Shown here in pieces: positions 17,686-26,352 of a stretch of 64,000 bases of DNA (positions within the stretch are counted from its first letter, which is position 1; every line of letters begins with the position of its first letter). The DNA comes from an uncultured Acidobacteriia bacterium (GTDB taxonomy: Bacteria > Acidobacteriota > Terriglobia > Bryobacterales > Bryobacteraceae). Below the pieces are notes generated by a model. It was not told where the DNA came from, searched no databases, and was given only the letters and a program-made list of their open reading frames with translations. The position numbers and the translations under genes were made by a program. Where the stretch lies: contig CAINNJ010000025.1 in assembly GCA_903851195.1 (NCBI GenBank), forward strand, positions 372,001 to 436,000. The letters run 5' to 3'.

Positions 17686-18990
17686 ATGAAGAGCGGTCGT
17701 GATTGGGTTCTGAGTGGATGGGTCCTGATTCCCGTGCTGGCGGTGCGCGCGGCGGCGCAGATTGCCGATTATCCGGCGGATACGGTGGCGGGGATTCCGG
17801 TGAATTACACGGAGTCGCTGGCCGGAACTTATACACTGCCGGATGCGCTGGTTCTTCTAAACGGCAAACCCGTCAAAGACACGAAAATCTGGACGGAGAA
17901 GCGGCGTCCGGAGATTGTCCGGCTGTTCGAAGAAAACCAGTATGGGCGCATGCCTGGGCGTCCTTCGGACATGAGTTTCGATGTCTATGACAAGGGCACG
18001 CCGGCTTATGACGGAAGGGCCATCCGGCGCCAGGTCACGATTTATTTTTCGAAAGACAAAGCGGGTCCGAAGATGGATCTGCTGCTGTATTTACCGGCGG
18101 ATGCCAAAGGCCCCGTGCCGGTGCTGCTGAATGCGGGTTTTTCCGCCAATTCGAACGCGGTGGACGATCCGGGCGTGAAGGTGGGCGAGATCTGGGGCCG
18201 GGATCAGAAGCGGGTTCCGGCGACGCAGGGACGAGGGTTCGGCAAGCTGAACGTGCCGGCGTTCGTGAAAGAGGGGTTTGGTGTCGCGACGGTTTATTAC
18301 GGCGATATCGATCCGGATTTCCTGGGCGGCGTGACGCTCGGCGTGCGGAAGTTGTATCTGAAGCCGGGGCAGGAAAAACCGGCAGCCGACGAGTGGGGCG
18401 CGGTCAGCGCGTGGGCATGGGGCCTGAGCCGCGCGCTGGATTACCTGGTGTCCGATAAAGGCGTTGATGCGAAGCGCGTGGCGTTGACCGGTGTGTCCCG
18501 TCTCGGCAAGACGGTGATGTGGGCCGGCGCGCATGACGAGCGGTTCGCGATGGTGATTGCGAGTTGTTCCGGCGAAGGCGGGGCGGCTCTGAGCCGGCGG
18601 AATTACGGCGAGACCATCGCGCACCTGGTTGCCTCGGGGCGGTATCCATATCAGTTTGCGGAGAATTATGGGAAGTATGCGGCGCATCCGGAAACATCGC
18701 CGGTGGACGCGAATTTGTTGGTTGCGCTGATTGCGCCCCGGCCGCTGCTGCTACAGACAGGAAACACCGATAAGTGGTCGGATCCGAAGGGTGAGTTTCT
18801 GGCGGCGAAGGCGGCGGAGCCGGTTTATCGATTGTTCGGGAAACAGGGGCTGGGCGTGGACGAGGTGCCCCCGGCCGGACAGGCGGTGCTGCATGACATG
18901 GGGTATCTCATGCATGCGGGCGGTCACGGGATGGTGCCTTCCGACTGGGATGTCTATCTGCAGTTCATGAAGATGCATTTCGTGAAATAG
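17686..18990 (+). CDS. glucuronoyl (4-O-methyl-glucuronoyl methyl) esterase, CE15 family
   Basis: 434 residues with an N-terminal signal peptide ending near AAAQ. The catalytic Ser is in GVSRLGK, the hallmark of CE15; the acid residue is in SCSGEGGAALSRR, and the His in MHAGGHGMVPSDWD. CE15 enzymes cut the ester between lignin alcohols and glucuronic acid side chains of xylan. The length fits bacterial members. It follows the ROK regulator and is directly followed (2 bases) by the DUF2891 gene, suggesting plant cell-wall breakdown as the role of this small operon. Confidence 0.9.
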   Translation: MKSGRDWVLSGWVLIPVLAVRAAAQIADYPADTVAGIPVNYTESLAGTYTLPDALVLLNGKPVKDTKIWTEKRRPEIVRLFEENQYGRMPGRPSDMSFDVYDKGTPAYDGRAIRRQVTIYFSKDKAGPKMDLLLYLPADAKGPVPVLLNAGFSANSNAVDDPGVKVGEIWGRDQKRVPATQGRGFGKLNVPAFVKEGFGVATVYYGDIDPDFLGGVTLGVRKLYLKPGQEKPAADEWGAVSAWAWGLSRALDYLVSDKGVDAKRVALTGVSRLGKTVMWAGAHDERFAMVIASCSGEGGAALSRRNYGETIAHLVASGRYPYQFAENYGKYAAHPETSPVDANLLVALIAPRPLLLQTGNTDKWSDPKGEFLAAKAAEPVYRLFGKQGLGVDEVPPAGQAVLHDMGYLMHAGGHGMVPSDWDVYLQFMKMHFVK

Positions 18991-18992
18991 CC

Positions 18993-20045
18993 ATGCGGCT
19001 GTTCTGGATGGTTTGTTTTTTGAGCGGTGGTCTGATGGCGGATTCCGATTTCGACGCGGCACAGGCGGGGCGCTTCGCGCGTCTGGCGCTCGATTGCGTT
19101 CATAAGGAGTACCCGAACAAGATCGCGCATTCGCTGAATTCGGATGCGGATGTGAAGCCTCCTCGTGAGCTGACGCCTGCCTTTTATGGCTGTTATGACT
19201 GGCATTCGTCGGTGCACGGGCACTGGCTGCTGGTTCGGCTGGCGCGGCTGTTTCCCGCGGAGCCGTTCGCGTCCGAAGCGCGCCGGGCCGTGGGCCAGAG
19301 CCTGACGGCGGCGCACATCGCGGCAGAGGTGAATTATCTGCAGGCAGAGGGGCGTACGTCCTTCGAGCGCCCGTACGGGCTGGCCTGGCTGCTTCTGCTC
19401 GCGGCGGAGTTGCGGGAATGGGATGATCCGCAGGCGCGGGAGTGGGCGATGACGCTGCGTCCGCTGGAAGATGCGGCCGTGGCGCGCGTTTCGGCGTGGC
19501 TGCCAAAGCTGGAGCACCCGATCCGGACGGGCGAACACAACAATACGGCATTCGGACTGGGGCTGATGCTGGATTACTCGCGGGCGGCTGGCAAAGCGGA
19601 ATTCGGGAGCTTGCTGGAGAGCCGGGCGCGGGATTACTACCTGAAGGACCGGAACTGCCCGCTGGCTTACGAGCCTTCCGGAGAGGATTTCCTCTCACCG
19701 TGTCTGGCGGAGGCGGATGTGGTCCGGCGGTTGTTGCCGGCGGCGGAGTTCGGGAAGTGGTTCGGTGAGTTTCTGCCGGCGCTGGAACTGGAACCGACGC
19801 GGGTCACGGATGTGACCGATGGAAAGCTATACCACCTGGCGGGGCTGAATCTGAGCCGGGCCTGGATGCTGGGAGGTATTGTTTCGGGAATGCCGGCGGC
19901 GAGTCCGCGGCGGGCCGGATTGGCGGAACTGGCCGACCGGCTGCGCGCGGTAGGTCTGGAGGGTATTCGCGGGGAGCATTATGAGGGCGGACACTGGTTG
20001 TGGAGTTTCGCCGTCTACCTCGTGACCGGAAGAGGTTTGCGGTGA
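18993..20045 (+). CDS. DUF2891 domain protein, probably exported
   Basis: 350 residues with a short hydrophobic N-terminus that can serve as signal peptide. The DUF2891 pattern is clear: YGCYDWHSSVHGHWLLVRL, RPYGLAWLLLLAAEL, GEHNNTAFGLGLMLDY, PSGEDFLSPCLAEADV. The repeated WHSSVH/HNNT motifs and all-helical outline suggest an (alpha/alpha)6 barrel like glycoside hydrolases, but no activity is proven for the family. It starts 2 bases after the CE15 gene, so it is translationally linked and may act on the same plant material. Confidence 0.88.
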   Translation: MRLFWMVCFLSGGLMADSDFDAAQAGRFARLALDCVHKEYPNKIAHSLNSDADVKPPRELTPAFYGCYDWHSSVHGHWLLVRLARLFPAEPFASEARRAVGQSLTAAHIAAEVNYLQAEGRTSFERPYGLAWLLLLAAELREWDDPQAREWAMTLRPLEDAAVARVSAWLPKLEHPIRTGEHNNTAFGLGLMLDYSRAAGKAEFGSLLESRARDYYLKDRNCPLAYEPSGEDFLSPCLAEADVVRRLLPAAEFGKWFGEFLPALELEPTRVTDVTDGKLYHLAGLNLSRAWMLGGIVSGMPAASPRRAGLAELADRLRAVGLEGIRGEHYEGGHWLWSFAVYLVTGRGLR

Positions 20046-20094
20046 CGGCGAATGCCGAAAATCGGGATTTGTGGTGCCCTTTTGGGGCACCGTG

Positions 20095-20463
20095 TTACGA
20101 GCTTTCCAAAGAAGAACCCTGTCCCGCAGCCTTGGCTCGCGTCTTCGCCGGCGTCTGAGCGAGCGACAACTGTAACTCTGCCATGGATGCCCGGAGTTCC
20201 GATCGGAACCACTCTTTCATGTCATTTGCCACTTTTTCCGGCTTTTCCTCGACACGCAGAAGCTGCGTCGACAGGTCGTTTCGAAGTTGGGACATGTTCG
20301 CGTTCATGTCAGTTTTGATCGAGTTGATCTGAGAGGAGAGATCCACCTTGACTTCCTCTGCACGTGCTTTGCCACTGCGATGATTCAGAACCTGGCCGAG
20401 ACCGACGACGGCCAGTGTTGCCAATGGGGAAACGACCATGGCAACCAAGGTTGCGATATCCAT
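20095..20463 (-). CDS. hypothetical membrane-anchored coiled-coil protein
   Basis: 122 residues from ATG 20463. One N-terminal membrane segment (LVAMVVSPLATLAVVGLGQV) is followed by a long charged helix with regular heptads (LSSQINSIKTDMNANMSQLR and on), so a small anchored coiled coil. No domain is known. It could start slightly earlier. It runs in the same direction as the next small gene (38-base gap). Confidence 0.6.
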   Translation of the reverse strand: MDIATLVAMVVSPLATLAVVGLGQVLNHRSGKARAEEVKVDLSSQINSIKTDMNANMSQLRNDLSTQLLRVEEKPEKVANDMKEWFRSELRASMAELQLSLAQTPAKTRAKAAGQGSSLESS

Positions 20464-20500
20464 ACCTACATCGAAAGCGTAACATTGATTCCGATTTGAG

Positions 20501-20770
20501 CTAAGCCGCCTGTTCCGGAATGAAGTGTGTGAAAGCATTCATAAGTTCGGCGAGAGCATAGTCCCGTTCCCCGCGTTCGCAGGCCTGCAGCGCGTTATCG
20601 ACGAATTCGGCCAGCCGACGGTGCCGCCCGCTGCGCTGGAAACGGAGCAGACGGGTGTGCAAAGCGAGAAGATTTGCCATCGCGCCATCCGTGTTTCCGG
20701 CGTGGAGTTCATGGGCGCTGTCAATGAGCGCGGTCAGATTGCTTTCGAACGTAGGAAACGGTATCAGCAT
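20501..20770 (-). CDS. small hypothetical helical protein
   Basis: 89 residues, acidic and fully helical in outline (ALIDSAHELHAGNTDGAMAN, RLAEFVDNALQACERGERDY, ALAELMNAFTHF). It resembles a tetratricopeptide-like pair of helices but no family is recognised. It precedes the coiled-coil gene on the same strand. Codon use is like that of the neighbours, which supports a real gene. Confidence 0.55.
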   Translation of the reverse strand: MLIPFPTFESNLTALIDSAHELHAGNTDGAMANLLALHTRLLRFQRSGRHRRLAEFVDNALQACERGERDYALAELMNAFTHFIPEQAA

Positions 20771-20820
20771 TGGCGGGTAGCCCTCTTCAAAACACTTATC
20801 GGCTGAGCGGCGGGAAAGTT

Positions 20821-21681
20821 TTAGCGCATTTCGCGGAGCCAGACGACAAGAGCTTGTAGTTGATCCACATGGTCCGGCGCGGTATTACCAGCAAAGCCGA
20901 GAACGCGAAGGCGTCCCTTTTGAGTCTCGCTGAGTTGTTGGGTGCCCATTGGACCCTGGCGCAGACGCGGTTGCGCCTTCAGTCCGAGATGATCGAGCAG
21001 CCAATCGGCCGTCTCGGTGGTGCTGGCGAAGGTGCCCGGGAAGATTTCCGAGTGGGTGATCAGCATCGTTTTGCGGCCCGCGACAGCGTCTTTGGCGAAT
21101 TTCAGGAAGATCTCCAGATGGTCGGGTTCAAGCTTCGATTCGAGCGGTCCGGGTTTGCCGCCCGCATAGCCCGTGTGGAGTCCGTCGATCAGCAGAACCT
21201 GCTCAACGCGCGCATAATACTCCGGGACGGCGAGGATCTCCCGGATCGCACCGTGCCCGGCGCTCCACGCGCTGAGCGTGACGGAATCGAAGGTGAGACC
21301 GGATTTTTCCGCCGCTTCCCGGAGCATGTCGCCGAACAGCGCCGGGCTCTGGAACTGTTTCGCGTAAACACCGGAACCGGAACCGGTCTGGACGGAAATC
21401 ACGGCCATCTTCAGCGTCGCCGCGGCGAGTTCGGGCACAAGGGGTCCGCCGTGGAAGTGAACCAGGAGCCGCGCGTGCTTCCGGCGAGCAAGGGCATCGG
21501 GGATGAAAAGCGTTCCGGCGGTCAGCTTTTCATGGCGTCCGGAGATTCCACCAGGCGGTTCCGCAAGACGCGGGTGGGGCCGCGAGTGTTCGACCATGGG
21601 AGACGGGTTTTGGGGCGACGGGTTTTGTGCCTGCTGGGCGAGCAGGCCGGTGGCAAGGGCGGAAAGGAAGAAAAGGCGCAT
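20821..21681 (-). CDS. secreted alpha/beta-hydrolase-like protein
   Basis: 286 residues; ATG 21681 gives a signal peptide (MRLFFLSALATGLLAQ), whereas the frame upstream is not coding. An oxyanion-type HFHGG is at about residue 75, the nucleophile is likely the Ser in SAWSAGHGA (variant of GxSxG), an Asp follows in LLIDGLHTGY and a His in APDHVDQL near the C-terminus. So the triad is probably complete. Substrate unknown. It is divergent from the M28 peptidase gene; only 31 bases separate the two starts, so their promoters overlap. Confidence 0.75.
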   Translation of the reverse strand: MRLFFLSALATGLLAQQAQNPSPQNPSPMVEHSRPHPRLAEPPGGISGRHEKLTAGTLFIPDALARRKHARLLVHFHGGPLVPELAAATLKMAVISVQTGSGSGVYAKQFQSPALFGDMLREAAEKSGLTFDSVTLSAWSAGHGAIREILAVPEYYARVEQVLLIDGLHTGYAGGKPGPLESKLEPDHLEIFLKFAKDAVAGRKTMLITHSEIFPGTFASTTETADWLLDHLGLKAQPRLRQGPMGTQQLSETQKGRLRVLGFAGNTAPDHVDQLQALVVWLREMR

Positions 21682-21712
21682 GTGGGGTGTGCTAGCCTGA
21701 TTGCCAATTCTA

Positions 21713-23335
21713 ATGTCTGTACGCAAATTTTTCGGATTTTTGGCATTTTGGGCCGCGTGGGTGGCGTCCGGCCAGCAGGCGGGTTTCGACACCATCCGGG
21801 AAGACACCCTGCGGGCGAATCTCACCTTTCTGGCCTCCGACGGGATGCAGGGGCGGCTTTCGATGCAACCCGGCGACGAGGCGGCCATTCATTGGGTTGC
21901 CTCCGAGTTCGCCAAGGCGGGTCTGAAGCCAGCCGCGGGCGGGAGTTTTTTGCAGCCCGTGGAACTGATCGAGTACCGCGCGGACCGGGCGCGCAGTTTC
22001 GTGTCCCTGAAGCGCGGCGGCCTTGAGAAGCAGTGGAAGTTTCCGGAGGCGTCCGGCGCGTTTCCGTCCGACGTGGACGTGACAGCGGAAGTGGTCTTCG
22101 CGGGCTTCGGCATCACCGCGCCGGAACTGCATTACGACGATTACCAAGGAATCGACCCGCGCGGGAAGATCGTGCTCCTCTTCGATCATGAGCCGCAGGA
22201 AGCGAACGCGGCGTCGGTCTTCAACGGCACGGGCAACACACGCTATGCGACCACGCGGGTGAAAGTGCTGAACGCGCAGGCGCACGGAGCGGCGGGCGTG
22301 CTGATTGTGGCGGAACCGAACCGGAACCACCTCTCAAATCAGGAGAGAGTCGCGCGCATCGGCGGAGCGGGACGGCGAACCGTGCCTCTGCCCCTGCAGG
22401 CTCTGGCGGAAGACGCGCTGCACACGCCCTCGGCGGTGATTTCCGACGCCGCGGCGAAGGAACTGCTGGCAGGCTTCTCTCCGGCGGAACTGCAGGCGGC
22501 CATCGACCGCGACTTAAAACCGCAGTCCCGGGCGCTGCCTGGCGCCGTGGTGACGATGCACTTCCGGAATGCCTCGGAAACGACCGGACGGAGTTACAAC
22601 GTAGCGGGCCTGCTGGAGGGGAGCGATCCGCAACTCGGCGCCGAAACCATCCTGATGAGCGCGCACCACGATCACGACGGCGTGAGCGGCGCGGAGGTCT
22701 GGCACGGGGCGGACGACAACGGGTCCGGCACGGTGGGCGTGGTGGCTCTGGCGCATGCCTTTGCGGCCGCCGCCAAAGCCGGGCAGAGGCCGAAGCGGTC
22801 CCTGCTGTTCGTGGTGTTCGCGTCGGAAGAGCGCGGGTTGCTGGGCGCGTACTTCATGGCCGCGCACCCGCTGCGTCCGCTCGCGACGACGCGGGCCATG
22901 CTGAATTTCGACATGATCGGCCGGAATGAGGAGGAAAGCGACCAGACGAAGGGGCTGATCGAAATCCCGGCGGATACGACGAACCGGCTGAATCTGATCG
23001 GGTCGCTCTACAGCCCGGATTACCGTCGGGTGGTCGAGGCGAAAAACAAACAGATCGGGCTGGTGCTGGACGACCGGTTCGACCGGGAGGCCGCGCTGAA
23101 CGTCTTTTTCCGCAGCGACCAGTTTCCTTTCGTGCTGCACAACGTCCCGGCGCTGTGGTGGTTCACCGGCTTTCATCCCGATTATCACCACACCACCGAC
23201 ACCGCCGACCGGATCAACTACGTGAAGATGGCGAAGATCCTGCGGCTCGCGTATCTGACCGCCGCGGAGTTCGCCGGCGACACGGCCCCGCCGAAATTCG
23301 TGGAGAATCCGGCGGGAAAGCAGCGGGTTAACTAA
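21713..23335 (+). CDS. secreted M28-family metallopeptidase with PA domain
   Basis: 540 residues, signal peptide at the N-terminus (FFGFLAFWAAWVASGQ). Residues about 100-240 form a PA-type insert, followed by the catalytic M28 domain with two-zinc ligands in MSAHHDHDGV, WHGADDNGSGTVG, FASEERGLLGAY, NFDMIGRNEE and PDYHHTTDTADR. It should cleave N-terminal residues or dipeptides from peptides in the periplasm or outside. An in-frame TTG at 21701 is an alternative start, but the ATG fits better. The context gives no further hint. Confidence 0.93.
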   Translation: MSVRKFFGFLAFWAAWVASGQQAGFDTIREDTLRANLTFLASDGMQGRLSMQPGDEAAIHWVASEFAKAGLKPAAGGSFLQPVELIEYRADRARSFVSLKRGGLEKQWKFPEASGAFPSDVDVTAEVVFAGFGITAPELHYDDYQGIDPRGKIVLLFDHEPQEANAASVFNGTGNTRYATTRVKVLNAQAHGAAGVLIVAEPNRNHLSNQERVARIGGAGRRTVPLPLQALAEDALHTPSAVISDAAAKELLAGFSPAELQAAIDRDLKPQSRALPGAVVTMHFRNASETTGRSYNVAGLLEGSDPQLGAETILMSAHHDHDGVSGAEVWHGADDNGSGTVGVVALAHAFAAAAKAGQRPKRSLLFVVFASEERGLLGAYFMAAHPLRPLATTRAMLNFDMIGRNEEESDQTKGLIEIPADTTNRLNLIGSLYSPDYRRVVEAKNKQIGLVLDDRFDREAALNVFFRSDQFPFVLHNVPALWWFTGFHPDYHHTTDTADRINYVKMAKILRLAYLTAAEFAGDTAPPKFVENPAGKQRVN

Positions 23336-23365
23336 CTGCAATACGGAATCGGCACTTATGAAAAC

Positions 23366-23397
23366 GTAATGAAAGTTGTACTGAAACGTCTCATTAC
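23366..23397 (+). promoter_or_regulatory. operator-like dyad before the FkbH gene
   Basis: Perfect 7-bp inverted repeat GTAATGA (23366-23372) and TCATTAC (23391-23397). Overlapping its right arm is TGAAACGTCTCA (23382-23393), which matches 11 of 12 bases of the palindrome TGAAACGTTTCA also seen (with changes) before the rhamnose genes. It ends 20 bases before the start codon. Binding of a LacI-like dimer is inferred. Confidence 0.5.
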
Positions 23398-23417
23398 ACT
23401 GTATTAAACTTTGCTAT

Positions 23418-25529
23418 ATGCAGTTAAAATCAGACTCCCCTGCAGAAGTCCTGCGAATTCGCCGCACGGTGTTGGGAGAGGCTCTGGTTGCTTCAATTGC
23501 GGACTGGGAGAAATACCCGTCCGCTGGCCGGGCGGACGCGGAATCGCTGGCCGAGTTCGTCCGGCTTGAGCTCCTGATTTTCGTCGATTATCTGGCAATC
23601 TTCTTTGAAAAAGGGGATGCCAGCTATCGCGATCTTTACATCGGCGAAAAGCTGAAACAGTGTTACGAACCGGGCAACTCCGCCGAAGCCTACCTGGCGC
23701 GGAAGAAGCAGGTCACCGAATCCGACCGGGCCATCTTCGTGCGGGAACTGCAGCCGCATCTGACCGCGGAACAGATGGCGCGGCTGACGGCAACGCTGGA
23801 CGATATTCATCGCATTGTCACCGACCCGGGGCGAAAGCGCGCGAAAGTGCTGTTCGTGGGCGACTGCCTGCATCTGGATGTGGTTTCGTTTCTCGCCGGG
23901 CCGCTGCTCTTTCACGGCATCACCCTCGAACCCACCTACGCCACCAGCAAGAATCCGGTGGAACTGCACCGGTTCCTGCGCGATCTGGACGGGCGGACGT
24001 TCGACATCGTCTTCTTCAGCCCGTTCACCTACTCCTTCCATATCGAGTACTCCGAACTGCAGCTGATCCGCACCGCGGCGGCCAGCGCGGCCCGTCTGCG
24101 CGCGATTGCGGAAGCCGCGGAGCAGGACGCGCTGAAGACCATGCGCCTGCTGGGGGATCTGTTCGAGGCGCCGATTCTGGTGCACAATTCCGCCAATATC
24201 CGCCGGCATAACGGGACTCTGAAGGAACGCGCAAAAAACCTGGGCACGCTGCGGCCGCGGAGTGTGGCCCGCAAACTGGTCAACGCGTGGCTGCCGGGCC
24301 AGCTGGAGCAGCTGAATTCGCAGTCCTTCCGGCACTTCTTTCTCCTGGATGAGGCCGCCCTGCTCTCCAGTCATTCCGAAGAGGCTCTGGGAAGTCTGTT
24401 CTACGACTCCGAACTGCAGCACCCGGCGGAATTCGGGCGCGTGGCGGCCGGCATCTACCTCGATGCCATCGTGACGCAGATTCAGCTCTCGAAGAAGAAA
24501 GTGATCGTGTGCGATCTGGACAACACGCTCTGGAGCGGCGTCATTGGCGAGGGCGCGGTCACGCACTACATCGACAAGCAGAAGACGCTGAAGGCGCTGC
24601 GGCACAAGGGCGTCCTGCTGGCGATTGCGTCCAAGAACAATCCGGCGAATGTGAAGTGGACCGGCGCGGCGCTGAATGAGGACGACTTCGTCAGTTCGCA
24701 GATCAACTGGGAGCCGAAAGTCGGGAACATCCGGCGGATCGCGAGCGAGCTCAACCTCAAGCTGAAAGATTTCCTGTTTATCGACGATCGTGCCGATGAG
24801 CGCGCCATGGTCGGGGAGATGCTGCCGGAAGTGGAGACGCTGGATGCCGAGAGTCCCGATGTGTGGCGCCGGCTGGCGCTGCTGGCGGACATGCTGCCGG
24901 AGCAGGACGAACTCGACCGGACCCTGGCCTACAAGCAGCGGGAAGAGCGGCAAAAGTTCCTCGAAGATCCGGCCGCTGCCGCCGCGGAGCAGCTGGATAT
25001 GTTCCGGAAGCTGAAGCTGCAGGTGACCATCCGGTCAGCCGGGGCGAAGGAACTGAAGCGCGTGGCGGAACTGGTGAACCGGACGAATCAGTTCAACATG
25101 TGCGGCTCCCGCACCACTCTCAAAGAGGTGACGCAGTGGCACGAGAGCCCGGACCATGCGGTTTTGGTGGTGGAGGCGGGAGACAAGTTCGGGACCATGG
25201 GCGTGGTGTCGGTCGCGGTGACGTCCCGCCTGCCGGACCGGGTGGAAATTCTCATCTTCGTGCTGAGTTGCCGCGTGTTCGGGTACGGCGTGGAAAAAGC
25301 GCTGCTGAATTATGTGCGGCGCGCCGCGGGACATACCAACGGGGGCACCGGCAAGCCGGTGGTCGGCCTGTATCAGGAAACCGCGTACAACGAGCCTTGC
25401 CGCCGGGCTTATCCGGACAATGGTTTTGAGTGGGAAGAAGACCGTTGGGTTTTCCGCGCCGGGCCGGAACCGGAAGATCCGGACTGGCTCACTGTACACG
25501 CGGATGCTTTACCGGCGCTGGCCCGCTGA
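23418..25529 (+). CDS. FkbH-like HAD-IIIC protein (three-domain)
   Basis: 703 residues. Residues about 1-350 hold an FkbH-type N-terminal region with an SGNH-like part (VLFVGDCLHLDVVSFLAGPL). Residues about 360-500 are the HAD domain: VIVCDLDNTLWSGVIGEG with both catalytic Asp, ASKNNP, and FLFIDDRADERA. Residues about 545-690 look like a GNAT fold. FkbH enzymes load glyceryl units from 1,3-bisphosphoglycerate onto acyl carrier proteins in polyketide and lipid pathways. No carrier protein or synthase is nearby, so the acceptor is unknown. It overlaps the convergent GDSL hydrolase gene by 21 bases. Confidence 0.88.
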   Translation: MQLKSDSPAEVLRIRRTVLGEALVASIADWEKYPSAGRADAESLAEFVRLELLIFVDYLAIFFEKGDASYRDLYIGEKLKQCYEPGNSAEAYLARKKQVTESDRAIFVRELQPHLTAEQMARLTATLDDIHRIVTDPGRKRAKVLFVGDCLHLDVVSFLAGPLLFHGITLEPTYATSKNPVELHRFLRDLDGRTFDIVFFSPFTYSFHIEYSELQLIRTAAASAARLRAIAEAAEQDALKTMRLLGDLFEAPILVHNSANIRRHNGTLKERAKNLGTLRPRSVARKLVNAWLPGQLEQLNSQSFRHFFLLDEAALLSSHSEEALGSLFYDSELQHPAEFGRVAAGIYLDAIVTQIQLSKKKVIVCDLDNTLWSGVIGEGAVTHYIDKQKTLKALRHKGVLLAIASKNNPANVKWTGAALNEDDFVSSQINWEPKVGNIRRIASELNLKLKDFLFIDDRADERAMVGEMLPEVETLDAESPDVWRRLALLADMLPEQDELDRTLAYKQREERQKFLEDPAAAAAEQLDMFRKLKLQVTIRSAGAKELKRVAELVNRTNQFNMCGSRTTLKEVTQWHESPDHAVLVVEAGDKFGTMGVVSVAVTSRLPDRVEILIFVLSCRVFGYGVEKALLNYVRRAAGHTNGGTGKPVVGLYQETAYNEPCRRAYPDNGFEWEEDRWVFRAGPEPEDPDWLTVHADALPALAR

Positions 25530-26273
25530 GGCGAGCAGCGGTCTGAGGCAGGCCGCCACGTGCCGGCCCAGAAAGGCGTCCCCCGCCTTCGAGAAGTGGA
25601 TGTCGTCGGGAATCTGGATTTCAGCAAGGCAGGGTTTCACGAGCGAGTTGAGATCGTTGACGTAGATCGACTGGCTGGCCATCACTTCGGCGGCTATGCG
25701 GTTATAGAGGTCGACATCGGCGGCGCGCTGTTCGAAGGCCGTTCCGCGGAGCGGGTCGACACAGTGCAGATCGCGCGGCACGGGGGTGGTGCTGGCCCAG
25801 ACCAGAGTGGCTCCGGTGCCGCGCAGAATCTCCGCTATTCCAAGGAGATTGGCACGGTATTCTTCCGGCGGAACCACCGGAAGTCCGCCTTTCAGCGAAA
25901 TATCGTGCAGGCCGAAATTGAAATGGATCACGTCCCAGTTGCCGGGGCGAATCCACTCCCCGATTCGCTGCAGCCCGTTGCGGCTGTGGGCGCAGTTTTC
26001 CGCCGGGCGATGCACGTTGGCCACACCTTTCAGGGTTCCGCGCGCGGCAAGTGTGTAGCCGACGGAAATGGAATCGCCGATCAGCAGGACGCGCGGCAGA
26101 CCGGCGGTGTCCGCAACAGGGACGTAGGCCGGGTGCGCCAGCAGTTCGGCGCCGGCGGGAGCGGTGACGATGGGCCAGATGGAGCGGAGCTGAACAAGTC
26201 CGGGAGGCAGGGAAAGCGCGGTATGAACGCAGTACTTCAGCTTCAGGACGGCGCGGCTGAAAATCTGCGGCAA
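25509..26273 (-). CDS. SGNH/GDSL hydrolase
   Basis: 254 residues. Block I VLLIGDSISVGYT carries the nucleophilic Ser, HFNFGLHDI corresponds to block III, and IPDDIHFSKAG to block V with Asp and His. So an esterase or acetylhydrolase of the SGNH superfamily. The start is uncertain: TTG at 26273 or an internal GTG (26249). The N-terminal 40 residues include a weak hydrophobic stretch. Its 3' end overlaps the FkbH gene; a FkbH protein and an SGNH esterase side by side might act on the same acyl or glyceryl group (inference). Confidence 0.85.
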   Translation of the reverse strand: MPQIFSRAVLKLKYCVHTALSLPPGLVQLRSIWPIVTAPAGAELLAHPAYVPVADTAGLPRVLLIGDSISVGYTLAARGTLKGVANVHRPAENCAHSRNGLQRIGEWIRPGNWDVIHFNFGLHDISLKGGLPVVPPEEYRANLLGIAEILRGTGATLVWASTTPVPRDLHCVDPLRGTAFEQRAADVDLYNRIAAEVMASQSIYVNDLNSLVKPCLAEIQIPDDIHFSKAGDAFLGRHVAACLRPLLASAGQRR

Positions 26274-26305
26274 TTTTCATATTAACGCAGAGTTTCGGGA
26301 ATAAT

Positions 26306-26337
26306 GGCCGGAACGCGCGGGGTGACGCGTTCCGGCC
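26306..26337 (-). terminator. intrinsic terminator-like hairpin
   Basis: Perfect 12-bp stem GGCCGGAACGCG (26306-26317) and CGCGTTCCGGCC (26326-26337) with an 8-base loop, 15 bases after the stop of the duplicated secreted protein gene. On the minus strand it is followed by ATTATT, a short T-rich stretch. Confidence 0.7.
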
Positions 26338-26352
26338 GCGGGTTGGCTGTAG

